Source of the DNA: an uncultured Dehalococcoidia bacterium
Lineage (GTDB): Bacteria > Chloroflexota > Dehalococcoidia > Lucifugimonadales > UBA3495
Length of the DNA stretch: 64,000 nucleotides
Direction: 5' to 3'
NCBI GenBank assembly: GCA_958296445.1
Contig: OY282565.1
Span: 2,249,570 to 2,313,569, forward strand
Position 1 is the first letter of the stretch. Each line of letters starts with the position of its first letter. The position numbers were made by a program, and so were the translations under genes. Under the pieces are notes generated by a model. It was given only the letters and a program-made list of their open reading frames with translations. It searched no databases and was not told the origin of the DNA. This document shows positions 16,566 to 25,154 of this stretch, one piece after another.

Positions 16566-17418
16566 GGCCCTGGCCGGGCCGTTCCAGTACGCTTTTATGG
16601 TGCGGGCATTCATCGTTGCCGCCATCGTGGGCGTGATGTGTCCAGTCGCCGGCGTCTACGTGGTCACCCGCGGCCTAGGGTTTATGAGCGACGGGCTGGC
16701 CCACTCGGTGTTGCCCGGAATAGTCATCGCCGGCATATTCGGCGCCGTCTCGATCAGCGTTTTCGTCGGCGGCATACCTATGGCGATCGTCATGGCGCTG
16801 CTCAGCGGCTACCTGATAAAGCGGGCCGGCGTGGGCGAAGACGTTTCGGTGGGCATACTGTTCGCCCCCCTGTTCGCCGCCGGCGTCATAATGATCAGCG
16901 TCGCATCGTCCCTAGGGGTTTTGGTGCCGGTGAGTCTCGACGATCTGCTGCTCGGCAATGTGCTGGGGGTGTCGTGGACTGAAATGTACGTGACCCTGGG
17001 CGTGGCCGGGGCGGTGCTGCTCATCCTGTACGGGCTGCACAAGGAGCTGGTCTTCTCCAACTTCGACCCGACCGGCGCATCGGTCGTGGGACTGCCCACG
17101 GAGAAGCTGGAATACGTCCTGCTGGCCCTGCTGTCAATGGTGGTGGTGGTGGCGTTGCAGGCCGTGGGGATAATCCTCGTCATTTCCCTGCTCATCACCC
17201 CGGCCGCCGCCGCCCTGCAACTGACGCGGAGCTTCACCGGGGCTATGGCCGCCGCCGCGTTCATCGGAGTTGCGTCGGGAATCTCCGGGCTGTATCTTTC
17301 TTACCACTTCAACCTGCCGTCCGGCCCGGTTATGGCGCTGGTCGCTTTCAGCCTCTTCGTCCTGTCGGTGGTCTGGAAGCAGAAGGGGGCAGGAATTCTG
17401 CAACGCCAAACATCATAG
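16549..17418 (+). CDS. Zinc/manganese-type ABC transporter permease (ZnuB/AztB family)
   Basis: A 289-residue ABC-3 family permease with eight or nine hydrophobic segments; GLGFMSDGLAHSVLPGIVIA near residues 40-60 is the family hallmark. The start is TTG 16549, chosen because GGAGG lies 6 bases upstream and the hydrophobic N-terminus fits; it overlaps the ATPase gene. The dimeric permease would take Zn(II) from the lipoprotein into the cytoplasm. Confidence 0.9.
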   Translation: MDTITEALAGPFQYAFMVRAFIVAAIVGVMCPVAGVYVVTRGLGFMSDGLAHSVLPGIVIAGIFGAVSISVFVGGIPMAIVMALLSGYLIKRAGVGEDVSVGILFAPLFAAGVIMISVASSLGVLVPVSLDDLLLGNVLGVSWTEMYVTLGVAGAVLLILYGLHKELVFSNFDPTGASVVGLPTEKLEYVLLALLSMVVVVALQAVGIILVISLLITPAAAALQLTRSFTGAMAAAAFIGVASGISGLYLSYHFNLPSGPVMALVAFSLFVLSVVWKQKGAGILQRQTS

Positions 17419-17441
17419 GGCATAGGCCCGAGGGCATAGAT

Positions 17442-18290
17442 ATGTACGACCTGAACGGAAAAATCGCCGTAGTAACCGGCGCAGGCGGACGCCACGGCAT
17501 CGGCCGCGCCATCGCCACCCGCCTCGCCTCCGAGGGGGCCAACGTGGTGGTCACCGACGTTCCCCAAAGCCTCGACGCCATCCGCGCCGAAGACCGGCAG
17601 GAAGGCTGGGAGGGCCTGAACAGCGTAGCCGCCGAAATCGAGGGGATGGGCCGCGATTCCCTAGCCATCTTTTCCGACGTTTCCGACAGCGCCCAAGTGG
17701 ACGATATGGTAGGGCAAACCCTGGCCCGCTTCGGACGCATAGATATTCTGGTCAACAACGCCGGTTCCCGCCCCGGCAAAGACCGCGTGCTGGTGGTGGA
17801 ACTGGAGGAAGAAGCCTTTGACGAAGTGATGCGCGTCAACGTCCGCGGCACCTACCTAGTATCGCGGGCGGTGGCCCGGCACATGACGGCCCGGGGCGGC
17901 GGGGGCAAGATAATCAACATATCCTCAGGCGCGGGCAAGCGCGGCATCGCCCGCTATGCCGCCTACTGCGCCTCCAAGTTCGCCATCATCGGCTTCACCC
18001 AGGCAATGGCCCAAGAAATGGCCCAGCACCGGATAAACGTCAACGCCATCTGCCCCGGGTTAGTGGACACCGAGCGGGTGGACTTTATCGCCGCCGCGCT
18101 GGCCCCGGCCGGCGAATCCTCCGAAGAATACCGCGCCGGAATGATTGCCGACCGCGCCGTGCGGGTGCCTATGGGCCGCGTAGCCGAGGGCAACGACATC
18201 GCCCGAATGGCCGCTTTCCTGGCCTCGGCGGAATCCGACTACGTAACCGGCCTATCCATCAGCGTATCCGGCGGCTCCGAAATGAACTGA
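17442..18290 (+). CDS. Short-chain dehydrogenase/reductase (SDR)
   Basis: A 282-residue classical SDR. The nucleotide site is TGAGGRHGIG (12-21), NNAG is at 105-108, and the catalytic residues are S162, Y175 and K179 (Y-x3-K). It would carry out an NAD(P)-linked oxidation or reduction of an alcohol or ketone; the substrate is unknown. It begins 23 bases after the zinc permease, so it may be the last gene of that operon, although no metabolic link is evident. A terminator follows at 18347. Confidence 0.88.
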   Translation: MYDLNGKIAVVTGAGGRHGIGRAIATRLASEGANVVVTDVPQSLDAIRAEDRQEGWEGLNSVAAEIEGMGRDSLAIFSDVSDSAQVDDMVGQTLARFGRIDILVNNAGSRPGKDRVLVVELEEEAFDEVMRVNVRGTYLVSRAVARHMTARGGGGKIINISSGAGKRGIARYAAYCASKFAIIGFTQAMAQEMAQHRINVNAICPGLVDTERVDFIAAALAPAGESSEEYRAGMIADRAVRVPMGRVAEGNDIARMAAFLASAESDYVTGLSISVSGGSEMN

Positions 18291-18295
18291 GCAAG

Positions 18296-18337
18296 CCCCC
18301 TCTCCCTAAATCGGAGAGGATTAGGGTGAGCGTCCCC
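18296..18337. repeat. CCCTCTCCC-type mini-repeat
   Basis: CCCCCTCTCCCTAAATCGG and GAGAGGATTAGGGTGAGCG make a short hairpin of the same family as 11675, 18822, 27446 and 32627. Confidence 0.6.
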
Positions 18338-18346
18338 CTGCCGCTA

Positions 18347-18382
18347 TCGTCTGTGGCCCTTGTGAAGCCACAGACGATTTTT
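18347..18382 (+). terminator. Rho-independent terminator
   Basis: The 11-bp stem TCGTCTGTGGC / GCCACAGACGA closes a 9-base loop and is followed by TTTTT then CATTTT. It ends the zinc locus 1/SDR transcript before the sigma factor. Confidence 0.9.
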
Positions 18383-18474
18383 CATTTTCGCCCCCAAAAC
18401 CGGGAACGAATCGCCCTTGCGCCGCATATTATCAACCAAACGCCCCTTTCCAATACGGAGCATGAGGGCCGCTA

Positions 18475-19116
18475 ATGACTGACCCGGCTCTTTCCATCCC
18501 GGCTATGACTAACCCGGCTATGGCTGACCCGGCCATAACCGACAACGAAGCCATCGTGCGCTGTCAAGCCGGCGACCGCGACGCCTTCCGCCACCTGGTA
18601 GAGCAGTACAAGGACGTGCTTTTCGGAACAGCGGTGCTTATGACCGGCAACCGCGCCGTAGCCGAGGAGCAGGTACAGGAAGCCCTGCTTTCGGCCTGGC
18701 GGGGAATACGCGGGTTTCGCCGGGGAAGCCCGGTAAAGCCCTGGCTGATGCGAATCTTGGTCAACGCAGTGCTCGCCCAGCAACGAAAACGCGCAATCCC
18801 CACAACGTCCCTCAACGAATTTCCTATCCCTATGGGGGAGGGCCAGAGTGGGGGCGCATCCCTTCCCGGCCCCGCGGAAACGCTGGACGCGCTGGAAAAC
18901 CGCCTGATTCTGCGACGGGCCATCGCCGGCCTCAGCCCGGAACACCGGCAAGCGGTGACACTGCGCTACTTCGCCGGGCTGACCGTGCCGGAAGTGGCCC
19001 GGACGCTGGGCGTGCGGGAAGGCACCATAAAATCGCGCCTGCACCGGGCCTTGGCAATACTGCGCCAACAGTTGGAAGACTCCGGCCAAAGGGAGGTTAT
19101 CGGCAATGGCCCGTAA
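18475..19116 (+). CDS. ECF-type RNA polymerase sigma factor with a repeat-encoded linker
   Basis: A 213-residue sigma-70 family factor. Region 2 spans about residues 36-104 (DAFRHLVEQYKDVLF to KPWLMRILVNAVLA). Region 4 spans about 145-205 (GLSPEHRQAVTLRYFAGLTV, then VREGTIKSRLHRAL). The linker between them (about 115-135, PIPMGEGQSGGASLPG) is encoded by the genome's CCCTCTCCC-type mini-repeat read in frame. The N-terminus repeats MTDPA/MTNPA/MADPA-like words, possibly an overlong start; ATG 18475 has GAGGG at 18467. Its stop overlaps the following VWA gene, whose cytoplasmic N-terminus could be its anti-sigma partner (inference). Confidence 0.88.
   Translation: MTDPALSIPAMTNPAMADPAITDNEAIVRCQAGDRDAFRHLVEQYKDVLFGTAVLMTGNRAVAEEQVQEALLSAWRGIRGFRRGSPVKPWLMRILVNAVLAQQRKRAIPTTSLNEFPIPMGEGQSGGASLPGPAETLDALENRLILRRAIAGLSPEHRQAVTLRYFAGLTVPEVARTLGVREGTIKSRLHRALAILRQQLEDSGQREVIGNGP
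18822..18857. repeat. Mini-repeat inside the sigma factor gene
   Basis: CCTATCCCTATGGGGGAGGG followed by CCAGAGTGGGGGCGCA matches the intergenic mini-repeats at 11675 and 27446, yet is translated without breaking the frame. Confidence 0.7.
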
Positions 19117-21244
19117 CGACTCGCCAAACAACGAAGACAATGAAGATCAAGAAATGGAGCGCGTCCTGCGGGAGCATTTCGACGCCGAAGCCCCCAACCT
19201 TCGCGCCCCCGGCGATCCGTGGGAATGGCTGGAAAGCCGGATGGACGAACCGCCTGCCCCGTCTTTCTTTTCCCGTCTGCTCCCGTCATTCCCGCTAAGG
19301 CGGGAATCCATACGCCCGGCCTTTGCCGTCGCGGGAGTGGCCGTCGTCGCGGTGGCAGTGGCCGCCACCGTCTGGGCCATAACCGGCGACGGCGGATGGA
19401 ATCCCGGCGACGAGCTGGCCCAAGCGCCCGGCGCTACGGCCCTGCCCCCGGCCCCTACGCCCGCCACCACTGCCCGGCAGGAAGCAGCCGTTCCGACAAC
19501 CGCAGCACCCGCGGCTACTACTGCCCCAACTATTCTGCCCACCGCGCCCCCCGCAGCCACCACCGCCCCAGCCGTTCCGGCCACCGTAGCCCCCGCGGCC
19601 ACCACCGCCCCGGCTGTTCCGGCCACCGCGCCCCCGGCTGACGCTGTTGCTATTGAAGTAACCAAAATTGTAGAGGTAGAGACAGAGACAGAGACACCGG
19701 CCTCCACCGCCGCCCCTGCCGCAACACCATCTCCGCCCATGTTGATGGTGTCGGCTGAACAGGCCGCCGCGCCAAGCGGCAGCGGGCAGCCGCCGGATAC
19801 CACCTTCCGGGACTACGGGCGGCAACCCTTCGTGGCGGCGTCCGAGGATAACGTCTCAACCTTCAGCCTAGACACCGACCGCGCGTCCTATCACCTGGCC
19901 CTCGGCTGGGCGCGTTCCGGCTACGAAGTAGACCCGGATTCGGTGCGGGCCGAGGAATGGATAAACGCTTTCGACTACCAGTATCCCCCGCCTACGGACA
20001 GCAACGAGTTCGCCATTTCCAGCGGCCTGTTCCCCCATCCGCTAGACGAAAACAAACTGCTGGCCCGCATCGCCTTTCAGGCCCCGGAACTGGCCGATGA
20101 CCGGCCGCTGAACGTGACCCTAGTGCTGGACGCCTCGGGTTCTATGGCCGACGGCGGCCGGGTGGCTATCGCGCGGCAAGCGGCGGAAAGCATCCGCCAG
20201 AGCCTTCGCGCCCAAGACCGCATAGCCGTCGTCCACTTCACCGACGACGTCCTTCACCAGTACACCGTCGAACACCGCCCGCCGGACGATGACCGGGTGA
20301 CCGACTCCATCAACCGGCTGCAACCCCACGGCAGCACCAACGTGCAGGCCGGGCTGAACCTAGGGGTCACGCTGGCCGGCCAGGCCCGCAGCCAGCGCCC
20401 CGATGCCTATAACTACGTCATACTGATGTCCGACGGCGTAGCCAACGTGGACGCCACCAATCCTTTCGCCATTCTCGAAACAGCTTATGACGCCAACGCC
20501 CAAAACCCGCTGCGCCTGATTGCCGTCGGCGTTGGCATCAACAACTACAACGATGTTCTACTGGAGCAACTGGCCCAGCACGGCAACGGCTGGTATCGCT
20601 ATCTGAACGACACCGCCCAAGCCCAAACCACCTTCAGCCGCGACAACTGGCTGGCCCTGTCAACCCCCTTCGCCGACCAGACCCGCGCCCAAGTGACCTG
20701 GAACCCCGACGTAGTGCAGCGGTGGCGCATCATCGGCTACGAAAACCGGGTAACGCCCGACCACACCTTTACCCAAGACCGCAAAGAGTTCGCCGAAATA
20801 TACTCCGGCGCGGCCACCACCGTTTTTTACGAACTGGAGCTGGTGGAAGGCTGGCAGCCCGGCCCGGTCTTTCCACTGGAGCGAATTGAGCTACGATGGG
20901 TTGACGCGGCCACCGGAGAATCGCGGAGCTTGCCCAACCAATCGCCCATTGCCTTGCCGGGCTGGCCGGGCAACGCAGACTTCGCGGGCAACCCCCTGCC
21001 ACACTTGGCCGCCATCGTGGCCCTAGCCGCCGACCGCTACAGCTCCCTGTCGGCCAACGCCTACGAGTCCGACTACTCCAAAGCGCACCGCGATCTGTCG
21101 GCCCTGCTGGAGCAACTGCGCTCCCTGAGCAACGACCTAGGATCGCTGGACGCCTACCACGATTTCCTGTTCCTGCTGGAGCACATCACCGCAGACGTCG
21201 AGGAGCGGATGCCGCCCGCTACGCCGTCGGGCTATAGCCGGTAG
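19106..21244 (+). CDS. Membrane-anchored VWA-domain protein (YfbK-like, von Willebrand N and DUF3520 regions)
   Basis: This protein has 712 residues. Residues 1-70 are cytoplasmic and acidic. One transmembrane helix follows at about 72-93 (FAVAGVAVVAVAVAATVWAI), then an Ala/Pro/Thr-rich linker with PATTAP-like repeats to about 225. An N-terminal von Willebrand region (FSLDTDRASYHLALGWARSG) starts near 253. The VWA domain has an intact MIDAS, D342-x-S344-x-S346, and a C-terminal DUF3520-like part ends at SGYSR. ATG 19106 overlaps the sigma factor stop by 11 bases with GGGAGG upstream. Residues about 59-70 (LPSFPLRRESIR) are encoded by a REP-like repeat. A sigma-linked surface adhesion or signalling role is inferred. 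Confidence 0.87.
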   Translation: MARNDSPNNEDNEDQEMERVLREHFDAEAPNLRAPGDPWEWLESRMDEPPAPSFFSRLLPSFPLRRESIRPAFAVAGVAVVAVAVAATVWAITGDGGWNPGDELAQAPGATALPPAPTPATTARQEAAVPTTAAPAATTAPTILPTAPPAATTAPAVPATVAPAATTAPAVPATAPPADAVAIEVTKIVEVETETETPASTAAPAATPSPPMLMVSAEQAAAPSGSGQPPDTTFRDYGRQPFVAASEDNVSTFSLDTDRASYHLALGWARSGYEVDPDSVRAEEWINAFDYQYPPPTDSNEFAISSGLFPHPLDENKLLARIAFQAPELADDRPLNVTLVLDASGSMADGGRVAIARQAAESIRQSLRAQDRIAVVHFTDDVLHQYTVEHRPPDDDRVTDSINRLQPHGSTNVQAGLNLGVTLAGQARSQRPDAYNYVILMSDGVANVDATNPFAILETAYDANAQNPLRLIAVGVGINNYNDVLLEQLAQHGNGWYRYLNDTAQAQTTFSRDNWLALSTPFADQTRAQVTWNPDVVQRWRIIGYENRVTPDHTFTQDRKEFAEIYSGAATTVFYELELVEGWQPGPVFPLERIELRWVDAATGESRSLPNQSPIALPGWPGNADFAGNPLPHLAAIVALAADRYSSLSANAYESDYSKAHRDLSALLEQLRSLSNDLGSLDAYHDFLFLLEHITADVEERMPPATPSGYSR
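19282..19312. repeat. REP-like hairpin inside the VWA gene
   Basis: CCGTCATTCCCGCTAAGGCG then GGAATCCATACG is the same short palindrome found between genes at 24998, 33353, 35694 and 55633. Here it lies in frame just before the transmembrane helix. Confidence 0.85.
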
Positions 21245-21329
21245 GGAGCGGGCGGCGTACTCCGGTCAACAGCCAAAGTGCGCCGTCTGTTATTATGATT
21301 CCGAGAATCCCCCAAGAATAGCCGACAAT

Positions 21330-22502
21330 GCAACGGCCAGCCACTCCCTACCAGCGCACCGGCCGCCACCGCCGCCCCGGCAGCCCCGAGCCGGCCGACC
21401 CCGGCCAGAGAAGGAAGCGGCGGTCAGGGACAGCCATCGGCCACGACCTTTCAGGACTACGGCCGACTGCCGTTTATCGAAACGGCAGTTGACAGCGTAT
21501 CAACTTTCAGTCTGGACACTGACCGGACTTTATATAACCTAGCCTTGAGTTGGGCCCGTTCAGGCTACGAAGTAGAACCGGCCTCGGTGCGGGCAGAGGA
21601 ATGGATTAACGCTGCTGAATTTAGGCGTCCAATTGGCGGCCCAAGCCCGCCGGGAGCGTCCCGACGCCTACAACTACGTCATACTGATGTCCGACGGCGT
21701 AGCCAACGTGGACGCCACCAACCCCTTCGCCATCCTAGAAACGGCCTATGACACCAACGCCAAAAACCCGCTGCGCATTATCACCGTCGGAGTCGGCATC
21801 CAGAACTACAACGACGTACTGCTGGAACAACTGGCCCAGTACGGCAACGGCTGGTATCGTTACTTGAACGACACCGGCCAGGCGCAGGCCACCTTCAGCC
21901 GCGACAACTGGCTGGCCCTCTCCACCCCCTTTGCCGACCAGACCCGCGCCCAAGTAACTTGGGACCCGGGCATCGTGCGGGCATGGCGCATCGTGGGGTA
22001 TGAGAACCGGATTACATCCGATGAGAGCTTTACCCAAGAACGTAAGGAGTTTGCCGAGCTATACTCCGGGGCAGCCACAACGGTATTCTACGAACTAGAG
22101 CTATGGGGGGAAGCGCAGCGAGCCAGACCTGCGGAGCTAGGCACCGTCGAATTGCGGTGGACTGACCCGGCAACCGGGAGACCGTGGCGGCAACACGCGG
22201 CAGTGTCAGGCCGCCCGGACACCGATTTTGCCTATGCCAACGACGCCTTGCTACAGTTCGGAGCGATAGTAGCCCTCTCATCAGACCGCTATAGCGGCGT
22301 TCCCAACGTATCCGAGGGAAATTTTCCATACATATACAACGACCTCTCCGCCTTGCTGGACCGGCTGCAAGGGCTGCAACGGGAACTTGGCCGCCTGCAA
22401 TCCTATAACGACTTCCAATTTCTGCTGGAACACATCACCGAGGACGTGGGGGAGTGGGCGCCCCAAACCATAGGCAGGCCGGGGTCGGGCTACAGCCGAT
22501 AG
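21330..22502 (+). pseudogene. Decayed, internally deleted copy of the VWA protein gene
   Basis: This is a diverged tandem copy of the preceding gene without its anchor. A short linker remnant is followed by FQDYGRLPFIETAVDSVSTF and a von Willebrand N region up to EEWINA. The sequence then jumps to LNLGVQLAAQARRERPDAYN. Against the parent this removes the equivalent of about 386 bases (19967-20353), including the MIDAS, and shifts the frame. Both deletion ends carry GCT in the parent, so a short direct repeat may have mediated it. The rest is well conserved from 21633 to the end (SGYSR), so the decay looks fairly recent or the tail is still read from an internal start. Confidence 0.8.
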
Positions 22503-22601
22503 GGGAATGCCGCCGCCAATGACATCCCGCGGCCCGGCGCGTTGTCCATTATTCACCAGCGGCATATAATGGACTGGCAGGCACGGAAAGGATGGCAACC
22601 A

Positions 22602-22940
22602 ATGGCTGCAAACTCGACGAAATGGGAAGCCGGAAAAACCGCCGCAATAGTGGTGGCCGTGGTAGCGGTGATTGGTTGGGTGGGCGGCAACTTGTATTGG
22701 ACGGGCTATATCTACGGCCAGTTAGATGGGCTGGAGACAGATACCCCGGGCATACGCACCGAAATTCGGGATACGCGCATGGAAATCCGGGATCTGCGTA
22801 CCGAAATCCAAGACACCCGCGAGGAACTGCTAACCGAAATCCGGCGCAGCAATCAGCAGATTCTCAACGCCCTAGCCAACCATACCCACGACGCCGACGG
22901 CAACGCCGTGTTCCGCAGCCCGCCGGTCGCCAGCCCCTAG
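22602..22940 (+). CDS. Small membrane-anchored coiled-coil protein
   Basis: From ATG 22602 (AANSTKWEAGKTA) the product has 112 residues. One transmembrane helix lies at about 12-33 (TAAIVVAVVAVIGWVGGNLY), then a charged stretch with four imperfect repeats of the form TEIRDTRMEIRDLRTEIQDT (about 50-85), likely a coiled coil. AAAGGA precedes the start by 10 bases; an in-frame ATG at 22569 is an alternative. It resembles nothing specific to me. It is convergent with the MFS gene 16 bases downstream. Confidence 0.65.
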   Translation: MAANSTKWEAGKTAAIVVAVVAVIGWVGGNLYWTGYIYGQLDGLETDTPGIRTEIRDTRMEIRDLRTEIQDTREELLTEIRRSNQQILNALANHTHDADGNAVFRSPPVASP

Positions 22941-22956
22941 CCACGCATCCTTAAGC

Positions 22957-24255
22957 TCAAGCACTGCGCCCCGGCGAATCATCGGGCCTTCGGCGCGGCG
23001 GGCGGGCCAGATAGAGCAGAACCGCCGAGACCAGATACGCGGCCACCATCACCACGAACAGCAGAGTATAGCTGCCGTAATAATCGCGCAGCAGGGACGA
23101 CAGTAACGGCCCCAGCCCCAGCGCCGCCGTCTGGAAAGGGGCGAACATCCCCAGCAGCGAGCCGTAGGAATCCCGCCCGTAATACTGCGCCAGCATCATA
23201 TTCTCCATCGTGCCTACCGCCCCGGAAAACACGCCCCAGACCACCGCAAACACCAGTGCCCCGGCCAGCGAATCCACCACATTCAGGTAGGCCAGCAGCG
23301 CCCCGGAACCGGCCATAGTCACCATCAGGCAGCGGCGCGGCGTGAACAAGTCGGAAAGGTAGCCCCAGCCCACGTTGGCGATTGCCAGCACCGTTCCCAG
23401 ACTAAGCACCCCGGCGGCGGCGGTGACGCTCAACCCGGCGCCCTCCACCAGATACGGCACCAAGCTGAAGCCCACGCTGCTTGAAGCCATCGTTCCCACC
23501 GACGCAGTGGCGACGATGAGCCAGAACGTCCGGGTACGCATCGCCTCCCGCACCGTCCAGCTCGCTTCGCCGGAAGGCGCCGCCGGTCGTCCTGAACCTG
23601 TAGCAATACCAACGGCGGCCGGCGACGCGCCATCGGGCAGCAGGCCGATGTCCTCGGGCCGCCTGCGCATCAGCAGCACTACCGGGATGACCAGCGCGAA
23701 AGTGAATATCCCCAAGTAGCGGTAGGCGTCGCGCCAAGTCTGGCCGACGGCTATCAGCGCGAAAAGCTGGATGTTTATGGCCCCGGCGATGGGCCGGAAA
23801 GTAGACACCATCGCCAGCGCGATGTTGCGCCGCCGCCTAAAGAAATTGACCGCAGCCGTGCGCGGCACCAGTCCAATCAGCACCGGATTGGACACCGCCC
23901 GCGCCACCACATAGGCGGCGTAAAACTGCCACACCGAGGAGACTCCCGACAGCATCAAAAAGCACACCCCGGCAATCAGCAGCCCGGAAGGCATCAGCCA
24001 CCGGGGGCCGTAGCGGTCGGCCAGCCGCCCAATGAACGGCGCAATCAGCCCGGAACACCAAGTCCCGGCGGTGGCGGCGTAAGACAACGTGCTGGCGCTC
24101 CAGCCGGTATCGTCGCTGATGTATACCTGTATCCCGCCTAGCACCACCTGCGAAACGCCGGTAGCGGCAAAAGTGGCAAAGGACGTAATGCCCAGGATGA
24201 GCCAGCCGTAATAGAAAGGCGTCCGGGGGCGCCAGTTGAGCAGACGGTTAAACAC
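22957..24255 (-). CDS. MFS transporter (monocarboxylate/oxalate-formate antiporter type)
   Basis: A major facilitator with 12 predicted helices. FYYGWLILGITSFATFAATG opens helix 1, and GRLADRYGPRWLMPSG is the loop 2-3 signature. The second half begins at MRTRTFWLIVATASVGTMAS. This pattern fits the OFA/monocarboxylate porter branch; the substrate is unknown. GTG 24255 with GGAAGG 10 bases upstream is taken as start. ATG 24291 and TTG 24321 are in-frame alternatives without a ribosome binding site. Confidence 0.82.
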   Translation of the reverse strand: MFNRLLNWRPRTPFYYGWLILGITSFATFAATGVSQVVLGGIQVYISDDTGWSASTLSYAATAGTWCSGLIAPFIGRLADRYGPRWLMPSGLLIAGVCFLMLSGVSSVWQFYAAYVVARAVSNPVLIGLVPRTAAVNFFRRRRNIALAMVSTFRPIAGAINIQLFALIAVGQTWRDAYRYLGIFTFALVIPVVLLMRRRPEDIGLLPDGASPAAVGIATGSGRPAAPSGEASWTVREAMRTRTFWLIVATASVGTMASSSVGFSLVPYLVEGAGLSVTAAAGVLSLGTVLAIANVGWGYLSDLFTPRRCLMVTMAGSGALLAYLNVVDSLAGALVFAVVWGVFSGAVGTMENMMLAQYYGRDSYGSLLGMFAPFQTAALGLGPLLSSLLRDYYGSYTLLFVVMVAAYLVSAVLLYLARPPRRRPDDSPGRSA

Positions 24256-24367
24256 GGGCCGGGGTTTCCTTCCAGTGAACGCCGCCCCCATCGGCAGGTT
24301 CAAGCCCAGGGGCGGCGGCAAGATTCGCTTGCAGAATAATACAGCATTCGCGCCATCGTGGGATTTA

Positions 24368-24476
24368 GGTTCTTGGCCTAATTGTCCGAATCAGAATTTG
24401 CCGGATTTGAGGATTTGCCGGATTTATTCCCGTCCGGCAAATCCTTTAATCTCGAAAATCCTGATTCAGACCAAGA
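24368..24476. repeat. Palindromic CTGAATCAG element (copy 2, diverged)
   Basis: TTGTCCGAATCAGAATTT (24382) faces AAATCCTGATTCAGACC (24456), with GGTTCTTGG and CCAAGAATC as outer arms. The centre carries repeated CCGGATTT and CGGCAAATCC words. It lies between the MFS start and gatC. Confidence 0.8.
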
Positions 24477-24550
24477 ATCGAATGACCCCGCCCTTGGGAT
24501 GATGCTTGAATATGGTAAATTGTGACCAGCCACTGCCCGGAGGTATCCCT

Positions 24551-24841
24551 ATGCCCCTTGACCGCGACCAAGTGATTCACATTGCTGCGCTGGCCCGCAT
24601 CGGAATTTCCGGCGCCGAGATAGACGCTTACGCCGGGCAGCTTTCCGGCATAATTGACCAGTTCGAGGTGCTGAACGAGCTGGACACCACCGGCGTCGAA
24701 CCCACCGGCCACGCCGGCGAGCTGCGGGCAGTAATGCGCGACGATACCCCGGCGGAATCCCTCCCGCCCGACGACGCCCTAAGCAACGCCCCCCGCCGGG
24801 AAGGCCAGTTCTTCCGCGTCAAAGCCGTGCTGGACGAGTAG
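24551..24841 (+). CDS. gatC: Asp/Glu-tRNA amidotransferase subunit C
   Basis: The 96-residue GatC stabilises GatA and bridges it to GatB in the complex that amidates misacylated Glu-tRNA(Gln) or Asp-tRNA(Asn). Recognised by the N-terminal HIAALARIGIS, QLSGIIDQFEVLNELDTTGV and the C-terminal REGQFFRVKAVLDE. GGAGG lies 7 bases before ATG 24551. gatA follows after a 313-base gap. gatB is not in the window. An AsnRS gene at 27912 suggests the complex serves Gln-tRNA here. Confidence 0.93.
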   Translation: MPLDRDQVIHIAALARIGISGAEIDAYAGQLSGIIDQFEVLNELDTTGVEPTGHAGELRAVMRDDTPAESLPPDDALSNAPRREGQFFRVKAVLDE

Positions 24842-24942
24842 ATGCCCCATACCGCCATTCCAACTTACCCTATCATTCCGCCATTTCTCCATTCCACGCC
24901 TTAACATCATCTCCAAGCCTTAACACCATTCCGCGCCTTACT

Positions 24943-25095
24943 GTCCTACCTGCCTTATCCCGTCCTACCTGCCTTATCCCGTCCTACCTGCCTTATCCCG
25001 TCATTCCCGCGAAGGCGGGAATCCACGGCGTCTTTGCGTATGTCAATTTTCCGTAGGCAGAGGCGTATGGATTCCCGCCTCCGCGGGAATGACGG
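24943..25095. repeat. 19-bp tandem repeats and an inverted pair of REP-like hairpins
   Basis: GTCCTACCTGCCTTATCCC occurs three times in a row (24943-24999) and runs into TCATTCCCGCGAAGGCGGGA. A reversed copy, TTCCCGCCTCCGCGGGAATG, lies at 25072. These fill the 313-base gap between gatC and gatA, which holds no gene. Confidence 0.9.
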
Positions 25096-25154
25096 AAAGA
25101 TGCGGAAGTGCCGACATCAAACGGGCAGGAATCCAAAGGTTGTGAGTAGAGCCG

